DNA of 64,000 nt from Pilaira anomala. Taxonomy: Eukaryota > Mucoromycota > Mucoromycetes > Mucorales > Mucoraceae. The translations under genes and the position numbers were made by a program. Positions 10,152-23,190 of this stretch are shown piece by piece. Under the pieces are notes generated by a model. That model was not told the origin of the DNA. It did not search any database and saw only the letters and a program-made list of their open reading frames with translations. Within the stretch, counting starts at the first letter, position 1; each line of letters starts with the position of its first letter. The stretch covers positions 231,001-295,000 of the forward strand of contig JAIXMQ010000014.1 of NCBI GenBank assembly GCA_025716855.1, given 5' to 3'.

Positions 10152-12303
10152 ACTTTTTTTTTTTTTCTAAAATATACTTGTTCTTTTTCTCCTAGATTTT
10201 AACAACAGACTTATTTTTTTTTTCATTTATATATTTGTGGGAAAGAGTGATATACTTTTGTTTATGTATCTTTGGTGGGAGTGCATGATGAAATAAATTA
10301 GAGCTAAAAATATTCACTGATTCAGGAACCCAGCGAAGGAATAAACGCAGACGAGAATTGATTGCTGGCGCCGGTATAAATGATTTTTTTTTTCAAGCGA
10401 GCCATTTCATCTCAGTTTTACGTAATTCATGCTAAAGTAAAAGCGCATTTTTTTGGACGGAAATACTTTAAATTTGGAAAGATCAATAACTACGGTACCT
10501 GAAAATTTCCACGTTTTCTGTAATTACTAAGCTGTCTGTGAGGGTAGCAATTGGAAAGCCTGATTGTACCAATATTTGATGAAGATCTACATCATCTGAT
10601 CATCTTACTGCAGTAAATAAAGAAATTAAGAACAAAAAGAATTGCTGTTCTGGTACTAGCATATGGAAATAGAGACGATAGCCAATTAAAGATCCTTAGT
10701 GAATTAAATTATTTCCATACATTAATGCATTGATGGTATCCTGTCTATTCAGAAGAAGATAATTTGAAGTTGGTATGAAGAAAAATATGTTCATGGACTG
10801 TGCCAATCTTGAAAATATATATCCTGCACATATGTAGAAATGAATTCTTTTCTCTGTATAATATTGACAGTACAAAAGTTTATATTTTTTGTTTATTTGT
10901 TTGCACGTTATTGATTATATATAACCTGATTGAAACATGATTCTAACATGAAACAAGCTATACAAGAAATCAATTTATTTCATAATACATGTATACTTTT
11001 TACGCTCTAACTCATTGCTGTGACTCATATCATACAAAAATAATACTAGGATCATTCCATAAAACATAATTTCAAAAATTAATTTATTTGAAGTTTGAAT
11101 TTTGGAACTGTCAAAAATCAATCAAGTAGAAAATTTAAAAATCATGCAAATTAATTATAAATGAACGCGAGCTAGCCAATTAAATTTCTAGTATCATCTA
11201 TATTGCTTCAATATTTTAAAACTTGCACCAGAGGAGCGTTGTTCATAAGAGTACAAAAGCGCAAAATAAATAAATACAAAGCAAATCTCTTTCGAAAAGT
11301 GAGAGTTCGTCGCATGTGCATTATATATAAAAATGTAGTATATACTTTAGTATGAATTCTATATATACAAACAGAATATTTCTCTGCTGATATATTTTAA
11401 TTTGTCTCATGACTGGAAATATAGAAATCTACAATTTCTGTAATTCATTCTAACTATATATATATATATATATATATATCAATCGATCCAGTAAGAGCGA
11501 GATCCTGAGATATTGAGTGCGAAGTCTCGCTACTTGTATTTACATTTGTATCGATTAATTTGTATATTTTGCCTCTTTTCGTTTTCTATTTACGGTCAAA
11601 AATTTACCCTCAGAATCCTTCTGGATTGTCTATTTTTTTTACTTCTTTCCACACCGAAGGAAGGGACCTTTCATTGCCAGACAATTTTCACATGTATTAT
11701 TCTCTCGTACATACAGAACCCAACTTTTCCTTTATTAATAGTTTTATAAAGTATCCCCTTGTCGCTCGATTTGTCATTAAAGAAAAAATATAAAAAGTAA
11801 TTGTTTAGAATAAAAAGAGCGGATCAAACAAAATGTTAATATTTTTTTTTCTTGTGTAATATGTAACACACGTTTGTGAGACGAACGAAATAACGGATTT
11901 AACTTTTGAATCAAGAAATTCCCAGAAATTTAATTCAGATTATTAATAATAGAACTAAACCTGAACGACACTTGGCGTATTATCTGCATAGTTAAAAGAA
12001 ACTTTTTTTTTAAAGACACAATTTATATGGGCTGCATCTGTTTTTTAACAAGATGTATAGTGCTTACAGTTTTTCAAGATTCAAAAAAGGCTTGGGGGAA
12101 ATGACTCTTTTACGTTTGGAATAATAACAAGTGACAAAGGGGTTTCTTTTACCCAATAACTACTTCATGTAACCCGGAATTTATTTTTTCTCGAATCTAT
12201 ATATAAAAGTTTATCTGGACATTGACCAGCTCTTTTTTTTTTTGTTTTTTTTTGATATATTTATTTTATTTTTAAGATTGTATTTATAGATAGACTAAAG
12301 ACA
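10152..12303. other. 2.1-kb gene-free region
   Basis: AT-rich sequence between uL23 and the MFS transporter. It holds a TA-rich tract near 11454-11480. Short overlapping frames around 11513-11793 lack introns in frame, family motifs or biased codon use and look random. I saw no tRNA, rRNA or transposon signature by eye. Confidence 0.6.
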
Positions 12304-13918
12304 ATGGTTGATAAAAACCAAGAGCAGTTATATCGAAGCGATAGTGACAAATCACAAAATACTTGTAATGAAGACATACTAGAAGAAGATCAGAAAACTT
12401 TACAAGTCGAAAAAATTGATTTATATCCAGAAGAAAATCATTACCCAGCAGTGCTTGAGTGTGCTCCATTTCCGGTGCTAGGATCATTAGATGAGATCTC
12501 ACAAACATTGTCACGAGTGAAATCAAATCAGACTCAAAAAGGTTTTAATATTAATGAAAAAACAGGTGAATATATCAAAGAGGAAATCATAAAAGACAGT
12601 ACCTTCAAACAAGAAGCATATCACACAGATGGTTTCCGCAATCCTGGTTGGCTTACGGTAATTTCCTGTTTTCTTGTGAATTTCTTTGTTTTTGGCTCTT
12701 GTTTTTCTTGGGGTGTCTATCAAAAATTGTATGTGTTGATTATATACCTATAGTATTTTATATAAAATACCGAAAAAAACTTATTTTTTTTTTAAAAAAC
12801 CAAAATATAGATATATCAGCGAAGTTTATGCTGGCCAAACAGATTTATTAAGAATTGCGTTTGTGGGTACATCCGCATCTGCTTTATTATTAGCTTTAGG
12901 CATGTTTATTACACCAGTAATTCAAAAAATTGGGTTTAGAAGTACCATGGCTATTGGAACAGTTGCGGCCCCGTTAGCATTGATTTTAGCAAGTTTCGCA
13001 ACTGAACTTTGGCATGTCTATCTTTCGCAAGGTATCTTATTTGGCCTTGGGTCTGCATTTGTATTTTCACCTTCTGTCACATTACCGTCACAATGGTTTA
13101 CATCAAAAAGAGCATTAGCTACTGGTATTGCCGTAAGTGGTTCGGGTGTAGGCGGTGTATGTCTTTCCCCCATGATTCAGAGTTTAATTGTATCAATTGG
13201 CTATCGCAACACATTGAGGATACAAGGGGCATTTGGATTTGGATTATTATGCATTTCAACCGCTTTAGCTACTTCTCGTTATAGACCTCCACTTTCAGCC
13301 AATGGAAAAAATAAGTGGTATCATATTTATGATTCCAGTTTAATCTCTCGTCGATTTCTATTACTGTTGGGATTTAGTTTTTTCGTGCCTTTTGGTTATG
13401 TTGCACCTTTTTTTTTAGCACCCTCCTATTGTGAATATATAGGCTTAGATCCTTCTACTGGTGCAGTAATGATCTCCGTCATGTCGGCAGCCAATGCTAT
13501 TTGTCGAATTACTTTAGGCTATTTGGCAGATCGGTCAGGAAGATTTAATACCATGTTAATTTGTACATTTTTGGCAGGTTTGTTTACTATGGTTATTTGG
13601 CAGTTATCGGATAGTTATAGTATGTTTGCAACTTTTTGCGTACTATATGGTTTAACGGCTGGTGGTTTTGTGTCACTATTACCTGTAACTTGTGCAGACA
13701 TTGTTGGAGTCGAGAACATCCAAAAAGGGCTCGGTATGGCTTATATGACTACCGTGATTGGTAATTTACTTGGTACACCCATTATTGGATTACTTCAAGG
13801 AACATTTGGTTGGACTGCAGCTATCCAATTTGCTGGTTCGATGGCTATGATATCTGCTGTATTTATGTTTATACTTCGTATGAGTATGTCAAATGGAAAA
13901 CTCTTTGCTAAAGTTTAA
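12304..13918 (+). CDS. MFS transporter, monocarboxylate (SLC16/MCH-like) type
   Basis: Twelve-helix major facilitator likely moving a carboxylate or similar small organic solute across the plasma membrane. Exons are 12304-12728 and 12811-13918 (510 aa). A long acidic cytosolic N terminus of about 110 residues precedes the first helix (DGFRNPGWLTVISCFLVNFFVFG). The first-helix motif DGxxxW is typical of the monocarboxylate porter family. The second half keeps GYLADRSGR between helices 8 and 9. Mch-type fungal proteins have this layout, and several do not in fact transport monocarboxylates, so the substrate is open. It is preceded by a long intergenic region and a poly-T leader. Confidence 0.85.
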
Positions 13919-14090
13919 ACTTTCATATTCTTTTTATATATTTTTTTTCTCTCTGCATGCATCATATCATATTAAACCATTTTCATTCTCAACCAGAAAT
14001 TAATTCACAAGCAGATTTTTTTTTTTTTTTTTTTTTTTGTTCTTTTTACTTTACTTTTTTTCATTTAAATTTAACAATAAAGTCGAATCA

Positions 14091-15316
14091 ATGAATAGGT
14101 CTCAAGCACCAGATGCCTTTTCGAAGACGCTGGAAAGTAAACCTCGAGCTTCTTATATACAACATCTAAACCATGAAGAAAATGGTAACGGTGTCGGTTC
14201 AACAGTAAATAGACTTTCGCGTGTTTTCGAAACCACAGTTCATCTCGAAAAACCAAAACCAGTCCCCCCTTCTAAACCGCCTTCACTTCGACCTAAACCT
14301 ACAGTACACCCAGAGTCTATTGACCAAACATCAATAGCCTTCAAAGACATTCGAGCTAAATTTCAACAAGAAAACAACATTCCAATAAAGCAGGTAAAGA
14401 AGATAATTTATTCCGAGGTAGTTTTTATCATAATATAATTTTTTTTTTTAATATATGTATATATATATATATTAGTCTTCTTCCTATCGCCCACCAATAC
14501 CATTAAAGCCTTCTAAAACAGGTCCACCTAATTTACCAGAAAAACTAATCATTGCTGCCAAAACAGGTCCACCTGCTTTACCAGCGAAACCGAAATTAAA
14601 TCAACAACAAAAACAGCATTCATCTTCTTCATTTTTATTAATTGATACAAACAATAAAAATGTACCTCACAACAACACAAATAGTCCATTAGTTACTTCA
14701 TCTACACCAATGTTAAATATTCCAGTTATGATATCTCGTACAACAACAGGGAATAGTAGTATGATGAGTAGTACTTCAACTTCTTCACAAAATTCATCCT
14801 CTACAAATTCAAAACGGGGTTGGCATATTAGTAGCTGGTTTTCAAACCAACAACAGCAACAACAACAATTAGAACATGAAAATTTAAAGAATTCAATTAG
14901 AAGACCAGATTCTGGTGGAGAAATGACTTCACTTTCGCCTCAAGTGACAGGTGGATCAACAACCAAACGATATAAAGTAATTCAAGAATTATTAGAGACA
15001 GAGAAAACTTACCAAAAGGACATGTTATTATTAAAAGAAATTTATTATGATCAAGCTACCACTTGTCTTACAAAACCAAATGTGCGGCATTTATTCTCGA
15101 ATTTAACTGAAATTGTGGATTTTGAGAGAACATTTGTTACTTTATTAGATCATTCTTGTGAAAAGGATTCAGTGGGTTCTGCTTTTAGAGAATCAATGAA
15201 ATTGATTGATAGTATTTATAGTGAATATTGTAAACGACAAGAAGATGCTGTATTAAAATTACAAGAATTAGAGACTCAAGCTGAAGTTCAAGTTTTTTTA
15301 GCAGTAAGTTTATTTA

Positions 15317-15353
<37 letters not shown>

Positions 15354-17053
15354 TATATAGGTTAACATTTATATTTAGAAATGTAAAGAACAAATTCAGG
15401 GCAAAACAACAAGTTGGGATTTAGGTAGTCTATTAATTAAACCAGTACAACGAGTCCTTAAATATCCATTATTATTACGAGAAATTCTGTCATTAACTTC
15501 GCCTACACATGATGACCATGATGATCTTTCTGCAGCTGTAAAAGAAATACAAGAAGTGGCAGATAATATTAATGAAATTAAGCGAAGAAAAGATATTGTA
15601 GAGAAAATTGTAGGCGATAAAAAGAAGACTGAAATTAATGTAAGTTATTTTTATATATGTATATATGAATGTATTCTCATTATTTATTGAAATTAGGTTG
15701 TGTAAGATTATATATATTTAAGTTTTTATTTTATTTGTCATTGTATTCAACCTCTTTTATAGTCATGGTATCAATAAAAGATTCACCAGAAGAGCACAAA
15801 AATTTAAACAAGCGACTGGACTTGCTATTGAACCCACGCATGATCTCTTATTTGAAGCTTTGAATATGAAATTTGAAGAACAACAAGAATACATTCGTCA
15901 GTTAGCAAGAGATGTACAAGGTTGGGTTAGACATGTAAAGATTGGATTTGATCATCTTCAACAACTTGCCTGTAGTATGGAATCTTTATATGGTTCTTGG
16001 GGTGGTGTACGAGTCAAGAGCTTAAATAATATCAGTGAGTTCAATACAATGGCTTCCTATTTATCTTGTAATTTATCCAGAGAATTGGTATGTTTGTAAA
16101 ACTATCTATTATTATAATAATACTAATTATAATAGTATAGGATAATGATGTACGTGGATTTGTATATAGTCGAATTGATGATTTTTTAAAAGTGTTTGAA
16201 AACCCAACTCAAGTAATTCATAAGAGAGCATTAAAAATGATTGATTATGATAGAGTAAGAGATATGAAGTCAAAAGGAGATATACCAGATAAATCATTAC
16301 AAGAATCAGCAGATGCCTATGTATCTATTAATGCTCAGCTTGTAGAAGAATTACCCAAATTCTTTGAATTGACTTCAAAGTACTTTGATATTTTGACAGG
16401 TGGATTAGCGCTTGTTCAATTAAAATTCTTTGGATTAATGCAACGTGAATGGATTAAATTAGTTGAACAACATTTAGGTATGCAAGCTGCCTCTTCATTT
16501 GAATCAATTATTACAAACCATATGAATCAAATGGATAAAGTAGAAGAAAGAGCAAATAATATTAGTATTATTCATAAATCAAAATATACAGCAAATTCCA
16601 TAAGTAATTCATCTACTTGTTCATTACAACCAACAAGACAAACATCTCTTGATACTTATTATTCAAGGTCAATAACAGATAGTGGTATGTTTCTATGGGA
16701 ACAATAACTAATCATAATAGTTTATTAACATAAAAAGCAATTTTTTTTTTTTAGATGCCATGACAAATTCATCTTTTGTCAGTAATCTATTACCACCTTC
16801 ACCACAAGCATTAAATCAAGAAGACTTGATTAATCTAGAACAAGATGGACCTGTTTTAACTTCAAAAGATTTTGAATGTGTTGTATTATATGATTTTGAA
16901 ATACACGAAGAAGATAGACTGGATGTCAAAAGAGGTACTGTTCTTCGAATCAGTCAATCTGATGATTATATCGATCCAAATTGGTGGTATGGTACAACTG
17001 TCGATGATTATCGCTCAGGCTGGGTTCCTAAAAACTACTGTAAAAGACTATAA
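14091..17053 (+). CDS. RhoGEF with DH, BAR and SH3 domains (Tuba/DNMBP-like)
   Basis: Guanine-nucleotide exchange factor for a Rho-type GTPase, probably Cdc42, acting in cell polarity at curved membrane. Exons: 14091-14393, 14476-15303, 15379-15639, 15697-15701, 15763-16087, 16141-16684 and 16755-17053 (854 aa). The N terminus is Pro-rich (PIPLKPSK, PPALPAKP) and Ser/Gln-rich. The DH domain runs from YKVIQELLETEKTYQKDM to IKPVQRVLKYPLLLREI (CR3). A BAR domain follows, and an SH3 domain (CVVLYDFEIHEEDRL...WWYG...GWVPKNY) closes the protein. The frame between exons 3 and 5 closes only by including a 5-nt microexon GTTGT at 15697-15701, producing VVHGINKRFTRRAQ. Membership of the DH-BAR-SH3 class is clear; the exact fungal orthologue is not assigned. 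Confidence 0.9.
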
Positions 17054-17109
17054 ACAATGTAAAATAATATCTTAATACCTTTATAATATGTATATATATA
17101 AATATATTT

Positions 17110-17116
<7 letters not shown>

Positions 17117-17141
<25 letters not shown>
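17117..17141. repeat. (CT)n microsatellite
   Basis: About 25 nt of alternating C and T lie in the 3' region of the RhoGEF gene. Confidence 0.9.
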
Positions 17142-17147
<6 letters not shown>

Positions 17148-17334
17148 CTCGTATCATTTAATCAAATTATGCGTCTGAGACTAAAAAGTAAACCGATAAC
17201 TGTTTGTTTCATTTTTAGACTACTTGTTTTTGGTCACGTTTTTCTCTGATATAAAACTCTGCGAAAAAACGTTTTTGTTCGTTTTTTTTTTTTTTACTTT
17301 TTATTTTTTTATCAATACAAAATAGATTAAAAAA

Positions 17335-17838
17335 ATGTCTGATTTACCCATGACAAATAAAGAAGCACTTTCAAGCGTATCAGAAAGCCATTACAATGCA
17401 GCAGATTTAAGTAACCCATACATGTATCCAAGCAACCCTTCTATTACAAGTAATAGCAACGTTGAACAAAATATTCCATCGTTATTAAATAATACCCATT
17501 CAACTTTGGAAGAGAAAGTTGATCCAGAATTACAAAAGATCAAGAGTTCTATTTGGAAAAGGGCAGCGCAGATACAATCTACAATTGGATCCATTACAGG
17601 TTTAGAGTCTCTACAGACTTCTGGTGAACGGGCACGAAGAATGGCTGAGAAAGAATATGAAGAAGCTGAGAATCGATTGAATCAAGGTGAAGCCAGTAGA
17701 ATTCATGGAGAATATGATCGATTAATGGGTTACGTCTCTTATGCTATAGGTCATGTAGCTGGTGATACTGAAATGCAATCAAAAGCAAACCAAAGAACAT
17801 TAAATGGTACAAATGAAATTGATAAAAGTACACGCTAA
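17335..17838 (+). CDS. CsbD-like small protein
   Basis: Single-exon gene of 167 aa. The N-terminal 60 residues are low-complexity and polar; the C-terminal half is helical and charged. The segment GEASRIHGEYDRLMGYVSYAIGHVAGDTEM resembles fungal CsbD-like proteins sometimes annotated as mismatched base pair and cruciform DNA recognition proteins; the fold's role is usually stress-related. No signal peptide or membrane helix is seen. The start is the first ATG after a T-rich leader and TAAAAAA context. The family call is from pattern memory and moderate; that it is a real gene is well supported by codon use and length. Confidence 0.6.
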   Translation: MSDLPMTNKEALSSVSESHYNAADLSNPYMYPSNPSITSNSNVEQNIPSLLNNTHSTLEEKVDPELQKIKSSIWKRAAQIQSTIGSITGLESLQTSGERARRMAEKEYEEAENRLNQGEASRIHGEYDRLMGYVSYAIGHVAGDTEMQSKANQRTLNGTNEIDKSTR

Positions 17839-17926
17839 AATTTCAATAAATAAAAAAAAAAAAAACTTCTCCCCCCAACAAAATTGTACTGACAAATGGC
17901 ATGCTGTCAAGTGTTTCTTTGTGGAA

Positions 17927-17934
17927 CACGTGAC
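17927..17934. promoter_or_regulatory. CACGTGAC E-box upstream of methionine synthase
   Basis: CACGTGAC, the reverse complement of GTCACGTG, lies about 100 bp before the methionine synthase start codon. It fits the RTCACRTG consensus bound by Cbf1 in yeast MET promoters. Function here is inferred. Confidence 0.5.
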
Positions 17935-18032
17935 GATTTACATTTCATAACTATAAAATAGATAGTGTGTCCTTATCTTTTTTTTTTTTCTTTTCAGTTG
18001 TCTTTTTTTTTTCTTAGTTTTTGACATTATAA

Positions 18033-21000
18033 ATGGGAAACACAAATAAAGAACAAGATACTTTTGAGTATCTCGATAAAACCTTAAAGGAACGCATCAT
18101 GTTTCTCGATGGTGCAATGGGTACTATGGTTCAAAGATTAAAGCTTCAAGAGTCAGACTTCCGCGGTAAAGTAGTCGTCAATATTAAAAAGTTACATAAC
18201 AACACACACACACACACACACACACACATACTGATATATATATATATTTAGGTCAAGAATTTTTAAGCTGGGCAAAAGATTTAAAAGGAAATAATGATTT
18301 GTTGACATTGACTAAACCTGATGCTATTTATACTATTCATCGTCAATACCTTGAAGCAGGTGCTGATATGGTAGAAACAAATACTTTCAGTTCAACATCT
18401 ATTGCACAATTGGATTATGGTTTAGAAGATTATGCATATCGTCTCAACAAAGAAGGTGCAGCTCTTGCTAAAAAGGCTTGCGATGACGTTAGAAAATAAA
18501 TAAAATTAAAAAAAAAAAAAACTATATAAATGTATTCATCATTTTTCATTTTTAGGTTACAAAAGCAACAGGTATTCGTCGTTTTGTCTGTGGTGCTATT
18601 GGCCCTACCAATCGTACTTGTTCTATTTCACCTTCTGTTGAAAATCCAGCACTTAGAAATGTAACATTTGATGAATTAGTAGAAGCTTATTCAGAACAAG
18701 TGCGTGGTTTATTAGATGGTGGATCTGATATTTTATTAGTTGAAACCATTTTTGATACTTTAAACGCTAAGGCCGCTCTTTATGCCATTGATGTCGTTTT
18801 TGAACAAGACAAGTAAGTGACGAAAAAAAAAAAAAAATAGATGATCTATTTCTTTTTTAACATTTTTAAATAGCCGACCCAAGGTGCCTCTTTTTATTTC
18901 AGGAACAATTGTTGATCAAAGTGGTCGTACCCTTTCAGGTCAAACAGGTGAAGCATTTGTTACTTCATTAAATCATGCTAATCCTGTAGCTTTTGGTTTA
19001 AATTGTGCTTTGGGTGCTGAACAAATGAAACCTTTTGTACAAAACATTAGTAGATTTACTGACGCTCATATCATTTGTTATCCTAATGCTGTAAGTAAAA
19101 AAAAAAAAAATTTCTTTCTATTTATGCAAAAAAAAAAATATATATATATATTTATATTTATATAAAATAAGGGTTTACCTAATGCAATGGGTGAATATGA
19201 TGAAAGTCCTCAAGATATGGCAAAAAATGTTGAACCCTTTGCTAAAGAGGGTCTTGTTACTATTGTTGGTGGTTGTTGTGGTACAACGCCTGATCATATC
19301 AAGGTAAAAAAAAGAAAATTAGGTCCTTATCCTGTTACACACAAACTTATTGTTTTAAAATTAGGCTGTAGCGGATGTCTGTAGAAAATATAGTCCCCGT
19401 CCTAAACCCGCTTCCAAGTCAGATGTAATGTTATTATCTGGTTTAGAAGTACTTCGAGTGGATGAAAATACAGGTTTTGTTAATGTAGGTGAACGTTGTA
19501 ATGTTGCAGGTTCTCGCAAGTTTTGTAGACATATCTTGAAGGGAGAATATGAAGAAGCATTAGCTATTGCTCGTTCTCAAGTAGAAAATGGTGCTCAAGT
19601 AGTCGATGCTAATTTCGATGAAGGTTTATTAGATGGTAAAGCGGCTATGACCAAATTCTTGAACATGTTGGCTTCTGATCCAGATTGTTCTCGTGTACCC
19701 TTAATGGTCGATTCTTCTAATTTCGCTGTGATTGAAGCCGGTCTTCGTTGTGCTCAAGGTAAATGTATTGTCAACTCAATCTCTTTAAAAGAAGGTGAAG
19801 AGGAATTCATTAAAAAGGCAAAAATCGTGAAACGTTTTGGTGCTGCTGTAGTTGTAATGGCTGTAAGTATCCCCCCCTTCCCTTCCCTTCCCTTTTTTTT
19901 TTTCTTACATATCATTTATAGTTTGATGAAGTTGGACAAGCTGCTGAAGCTGAGCGCAAGATTGAGATCTGTACTCGTTCTTACAATATTTTAGTAAACA
20001 AAGTTGGGTAAGAAAAGAAAGTTGATAAAAAGTAAATTCATATAAATAATGATATTTTCGTATGTAGATTTAATCCTTATGATATTATCTTTGATCCTAA
20101 TATTCTTACTATTGCTACCGGCATGGGTAAATACAACACTATTACTACTACTACTATTATTATTATTATCAGTACTTACATTATGTATATTTAATAGAGG
20201 AACATAATAACTATGGTGTTGAATTTATTAACGCCTGTATTGGTATTAAAAAGACACTTCCCGGTGCCAAAATTAGTGGTGGTGTATCCAACTTATCATT
20301 TGCTTTCCGTGGTATGGACAAAGTACGTGAGGCAATGCATTCTGTTTTCCTTTATCATGCAGTTCGTGCTGGTATGGACATGGGTATTGTAAATGCAGGT
20401 TTCTTGGCAGTCTATGATGATATTCCAAAAGATCTTCTTCAACTTTGTGAAGATGCACTTTGGAATCGTGACCCTGAAGTGACTGAAAAATTATTGGATT
20501 ACGCTAAGCTTCATTCAAAAGATGCTAAAAAAGATGAAGATTTAGAAGAATGGAGAGCTTGGAGTGTATCTGAACGTATTTCACATGCTTTAGTGAAAGG
20601 TATTATGAAGTATATTGTAGAAGATACTGAAGAGGCTCGTCAAGATAAACAAAAATATCCTCGTTCTCTTAACGTGATTGAAGGTCCTTTAATGGCTGGT
20701 ATGAGTGTTGTAGGTGATTTGTTTGGTAAAGGAAAAATGTTCTTACCTCAAGTCATTCGTTCTGCTCGGTAAAAAAAAAAAAGAAGTTTTTATTACATAG
20801 TTAGATATATTTATTCATGTTTTATTATTATTATTATTATTATTAGTGTGATGAAAAAGGCAGTTGCACATTTAGTTGAATTTATCAAGATTGAAAAAGA
20901 AGCAGATATGCTTGTTTCAGGTGAAACCGAAATGAAAGGTAATGGTACAATTATTATGGCTACGGTCAAAGGTGATGTACATGATATCGGAAAGAACATT

Positions 21001-22410
21001 TGTGGTGTTGTTCTCGGTTGTAATAATTATCGCGTTGTTGATTTGGGTGTGATGGTACCATGGGATAAGATTATCAAGGCAGCACTTGAAGAAAAAGCAG
21101 ATGTGATTGGATTATCTGGATTGATTACACCTTCATTAGAAGAAATGGTAGTCGTTGCTAAAGAATGTGAAAAGGCAGGACTCAAGATTCCTATTCTTAT
21201 TGGTGGTGCCACTACTAGTAAAATGCATACAGCTGTCAAGATTGCACCTCAATATTCTGCACCAGTTATTTATGTATTAGACGCTTCTCGTAGTGTACCT
21301 GTTGTTGCTAGTCTTTTAGATTTAAATATGAGAGAAGAATTTGCTGAAGATATTCGAGATGAATACGATGAAATGCGTGAAGAATATTATGAAGGTTTAG
21401 AAGAACGTAAATTATTATCACTTCAAAATGCTAGAGATAAAAAGATGAAGATTGATTGGATTAAGAGTCCTCCACCTCATAAACCTAGTTTCCTTGGAGA
21501 AAAAATCTATGACGCATATCCTCTTGAAAAGCTTGTAGATCATATTGATTGGAATCCATTCTTTCAAGTGTTCCAACTTCGTGGTCGTTATCCTAACAGA
21601 GGTTTCCCTAAGATCTTTGATGATGAACATGTTGGTGCTGAAGCTAAATTACTTTATAAAGATGCTACTACTATGCTTAAGGATATTATCGATAATAAGC
21701 TTTTAACTGCTCGTGGTATTATTGGTTTTTATCCTGCTCATTCAGTTGGTGATGATATTGAGATCTATACAGATGAATCTTGTGAAAAAGTAGCAGGTGT
21801 TTATTATGGTCTTCGTCAACAAGTTGAAAAAGAAACAGATGAACCTTATTACTGTTTATCTGATTTTGTTTCTCCTAAAGACTCGGGTGTTCCTGATTAT
21901 CTTGGTGTATTTGCTGTCAGTACTGGTTTTGGTTGTGAAAAACTTGTTGCTCAATATGAAGCAGATCAAGATGATTATAATAGTATTATGGTGAAAGCTA
22001 TTGCAGATCGTTTAGCAGAAGCATTTGCAGAAGCACTTCATGAAGAAGTACGTAAGAAGGAATGGGGTTATGCATCTGACGAGACTTTATCTGCAGCCGA
22101 TCTTTTCGCTATTCGTTATCAAGGTATTCGTCCTGCTCCCGGTTATCCTTCTCAACCAGATCATACTGAAAAGAAGACTATGTGGGATATTAGTAAAATT
22201 GCTGAAAAGACTGGTATTACTTTAACTGAATCACTTGCAATGGATCCTCCTGCTTCTGTAAGTGGTTTATATTTTGGTCATGAGCAAAGTAAATATTTTG
22301 CTGTAGGTAAAGTCGATAAAGATCAAATTCAAGATTATTCCGCTCGTAAAAATATGCCTGTTGCAGATGTCGAAAAATGGCTTGGAACTATTCTTGCTTA
22401 TGATCACTAA
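18033..22410 (+). CDS. metH: Cobalamin-dependent methionine synthase
   Basis: Transfers a methyl group from methyl-tetrahydrofolate via methylcobalamin to homocysteine, making methionine in the cytosol. Ten exons: 18033-18165, 18252-18487, 18556-18812, 18874-19090, 19172-19303, 19365-19862, 19922-20007, 20068-20126, 20198-20768 and 20847-22410 (1250 aa; bacterial and human enzymes are about 1230-1265). Order: homocysteine domain with zinc cysteines in GLNCALG and GGCCGTT, pterin domain ([14 protein letters not shown]), cobalamin domain with DVHDIG (Asp773, His775, Gly778; His is the cobalt ligand), and the activation domain ([13 protein letters not shown]). All key residues are present and the frame is intact. 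An E-box of Cbf1 type sits upstream. This is the B12 enzyme, not the MetE/Met6 type. Confidence 0.96.
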
Positions 22411-22643
22411 AAAATTTTAATCTATTTGTATTTAATAATAAAAAAAAAAGCATTCTCTACATAATATAAATAATTTACACGCTCAGAAATGATAATAAGG
22501 TACAATTGATATTTTGTAGTAATACTACTCTATTTGTGTTTTGCGTGTGTGTTGTTTATTAAATTCACATAAATGGTATTTACAGTTAAAAAAAAAAAAA
22601 AAAATCCCTCTTTTTCTTTTTTTTTTTTTGTTTTTTCTTTTGT

Positions 22644-23083
22644 CTACCAAGATTTGGCTTGTTCGATTTCTTCTAATTTCTTTGCGTGTTTGTTGACAAC
22701 TTGTAAAATATTGTTAATCTTCATTTTGTCGGCTTCCAAAGCAAGTTTTTGACCATCACCTATTGACGTATTGTTTAATGACATAAAATAAACATATTTA
22801 AAGAAGGACAAAAAACTTACGGTAAACAACTTGAATGTGAGAAGGAGCATTAACATCAGATAAGATACTGGTGTTAATTTTAATGGTAGGGTTCACTTTA
22901 CGTGCTCCATTAGTGTTGACACGGTTTAAAAATAATCTAAACAATAACCGGGGTGGTATATATCAGTATCGAGTTGATCATTAAAAAAGTATATATATAT
23001 ATATATATCTACCTAGAAGACTTTGAAGCAGCATTGAAAGGAGCTAAAGCAACCTTGATTTCAGTAATCTGTCTCATAAACAT
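22644..23083 (-). CDS. Mitochondrial ribosomal large-subunit protein, mL53-like
   Basis: Probable mitoribosomal protein of the L51/S25/CI-B8 thioredoxin-like fold. Minus-strand exons: 23083-23013, 22936-22821 and 22759-22644, giving 100 aa. The pattern ITEIKVALAPFNAASKSSR...FLNRV...NPTIKI...HIQVVYRDGQKLALEADKM matches mL53 (yeast Mrpl44): an N-terminal strand, a PF-x-A-S-K-x-x-R turn, a central strand and a terminal V-Y-x-D-G strand. The start MFMR has a second in-frame ATG two codons later. It is convergent with methionine synthase and lies 107 bp downstream of the CENP-N-like gene on the same strand. mL53 is preferred over related L51-domain proteins, but this rests on pattern memory. Confidence 0.62.
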
Positions 23084-23190
23084 GGTGCAAAAAGGATTTT
23101 ATTTTATTTTAAATAAAAAGAGAAAAAGTAAAATAGCCCTGGGTGAAAAAAGATTAAAAAAAAAAAAAAAAAAGGAAAAAAAAAACAGCA

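Noticed and set aside
11513..11793. Overlapping plus-strand frames rich in Leu/Phe/Ile in the gene-free 2.1 kb
   Set aside because: No splice context, no family motif, and hydrophobic bias is what T-rich DNA gives by chance.
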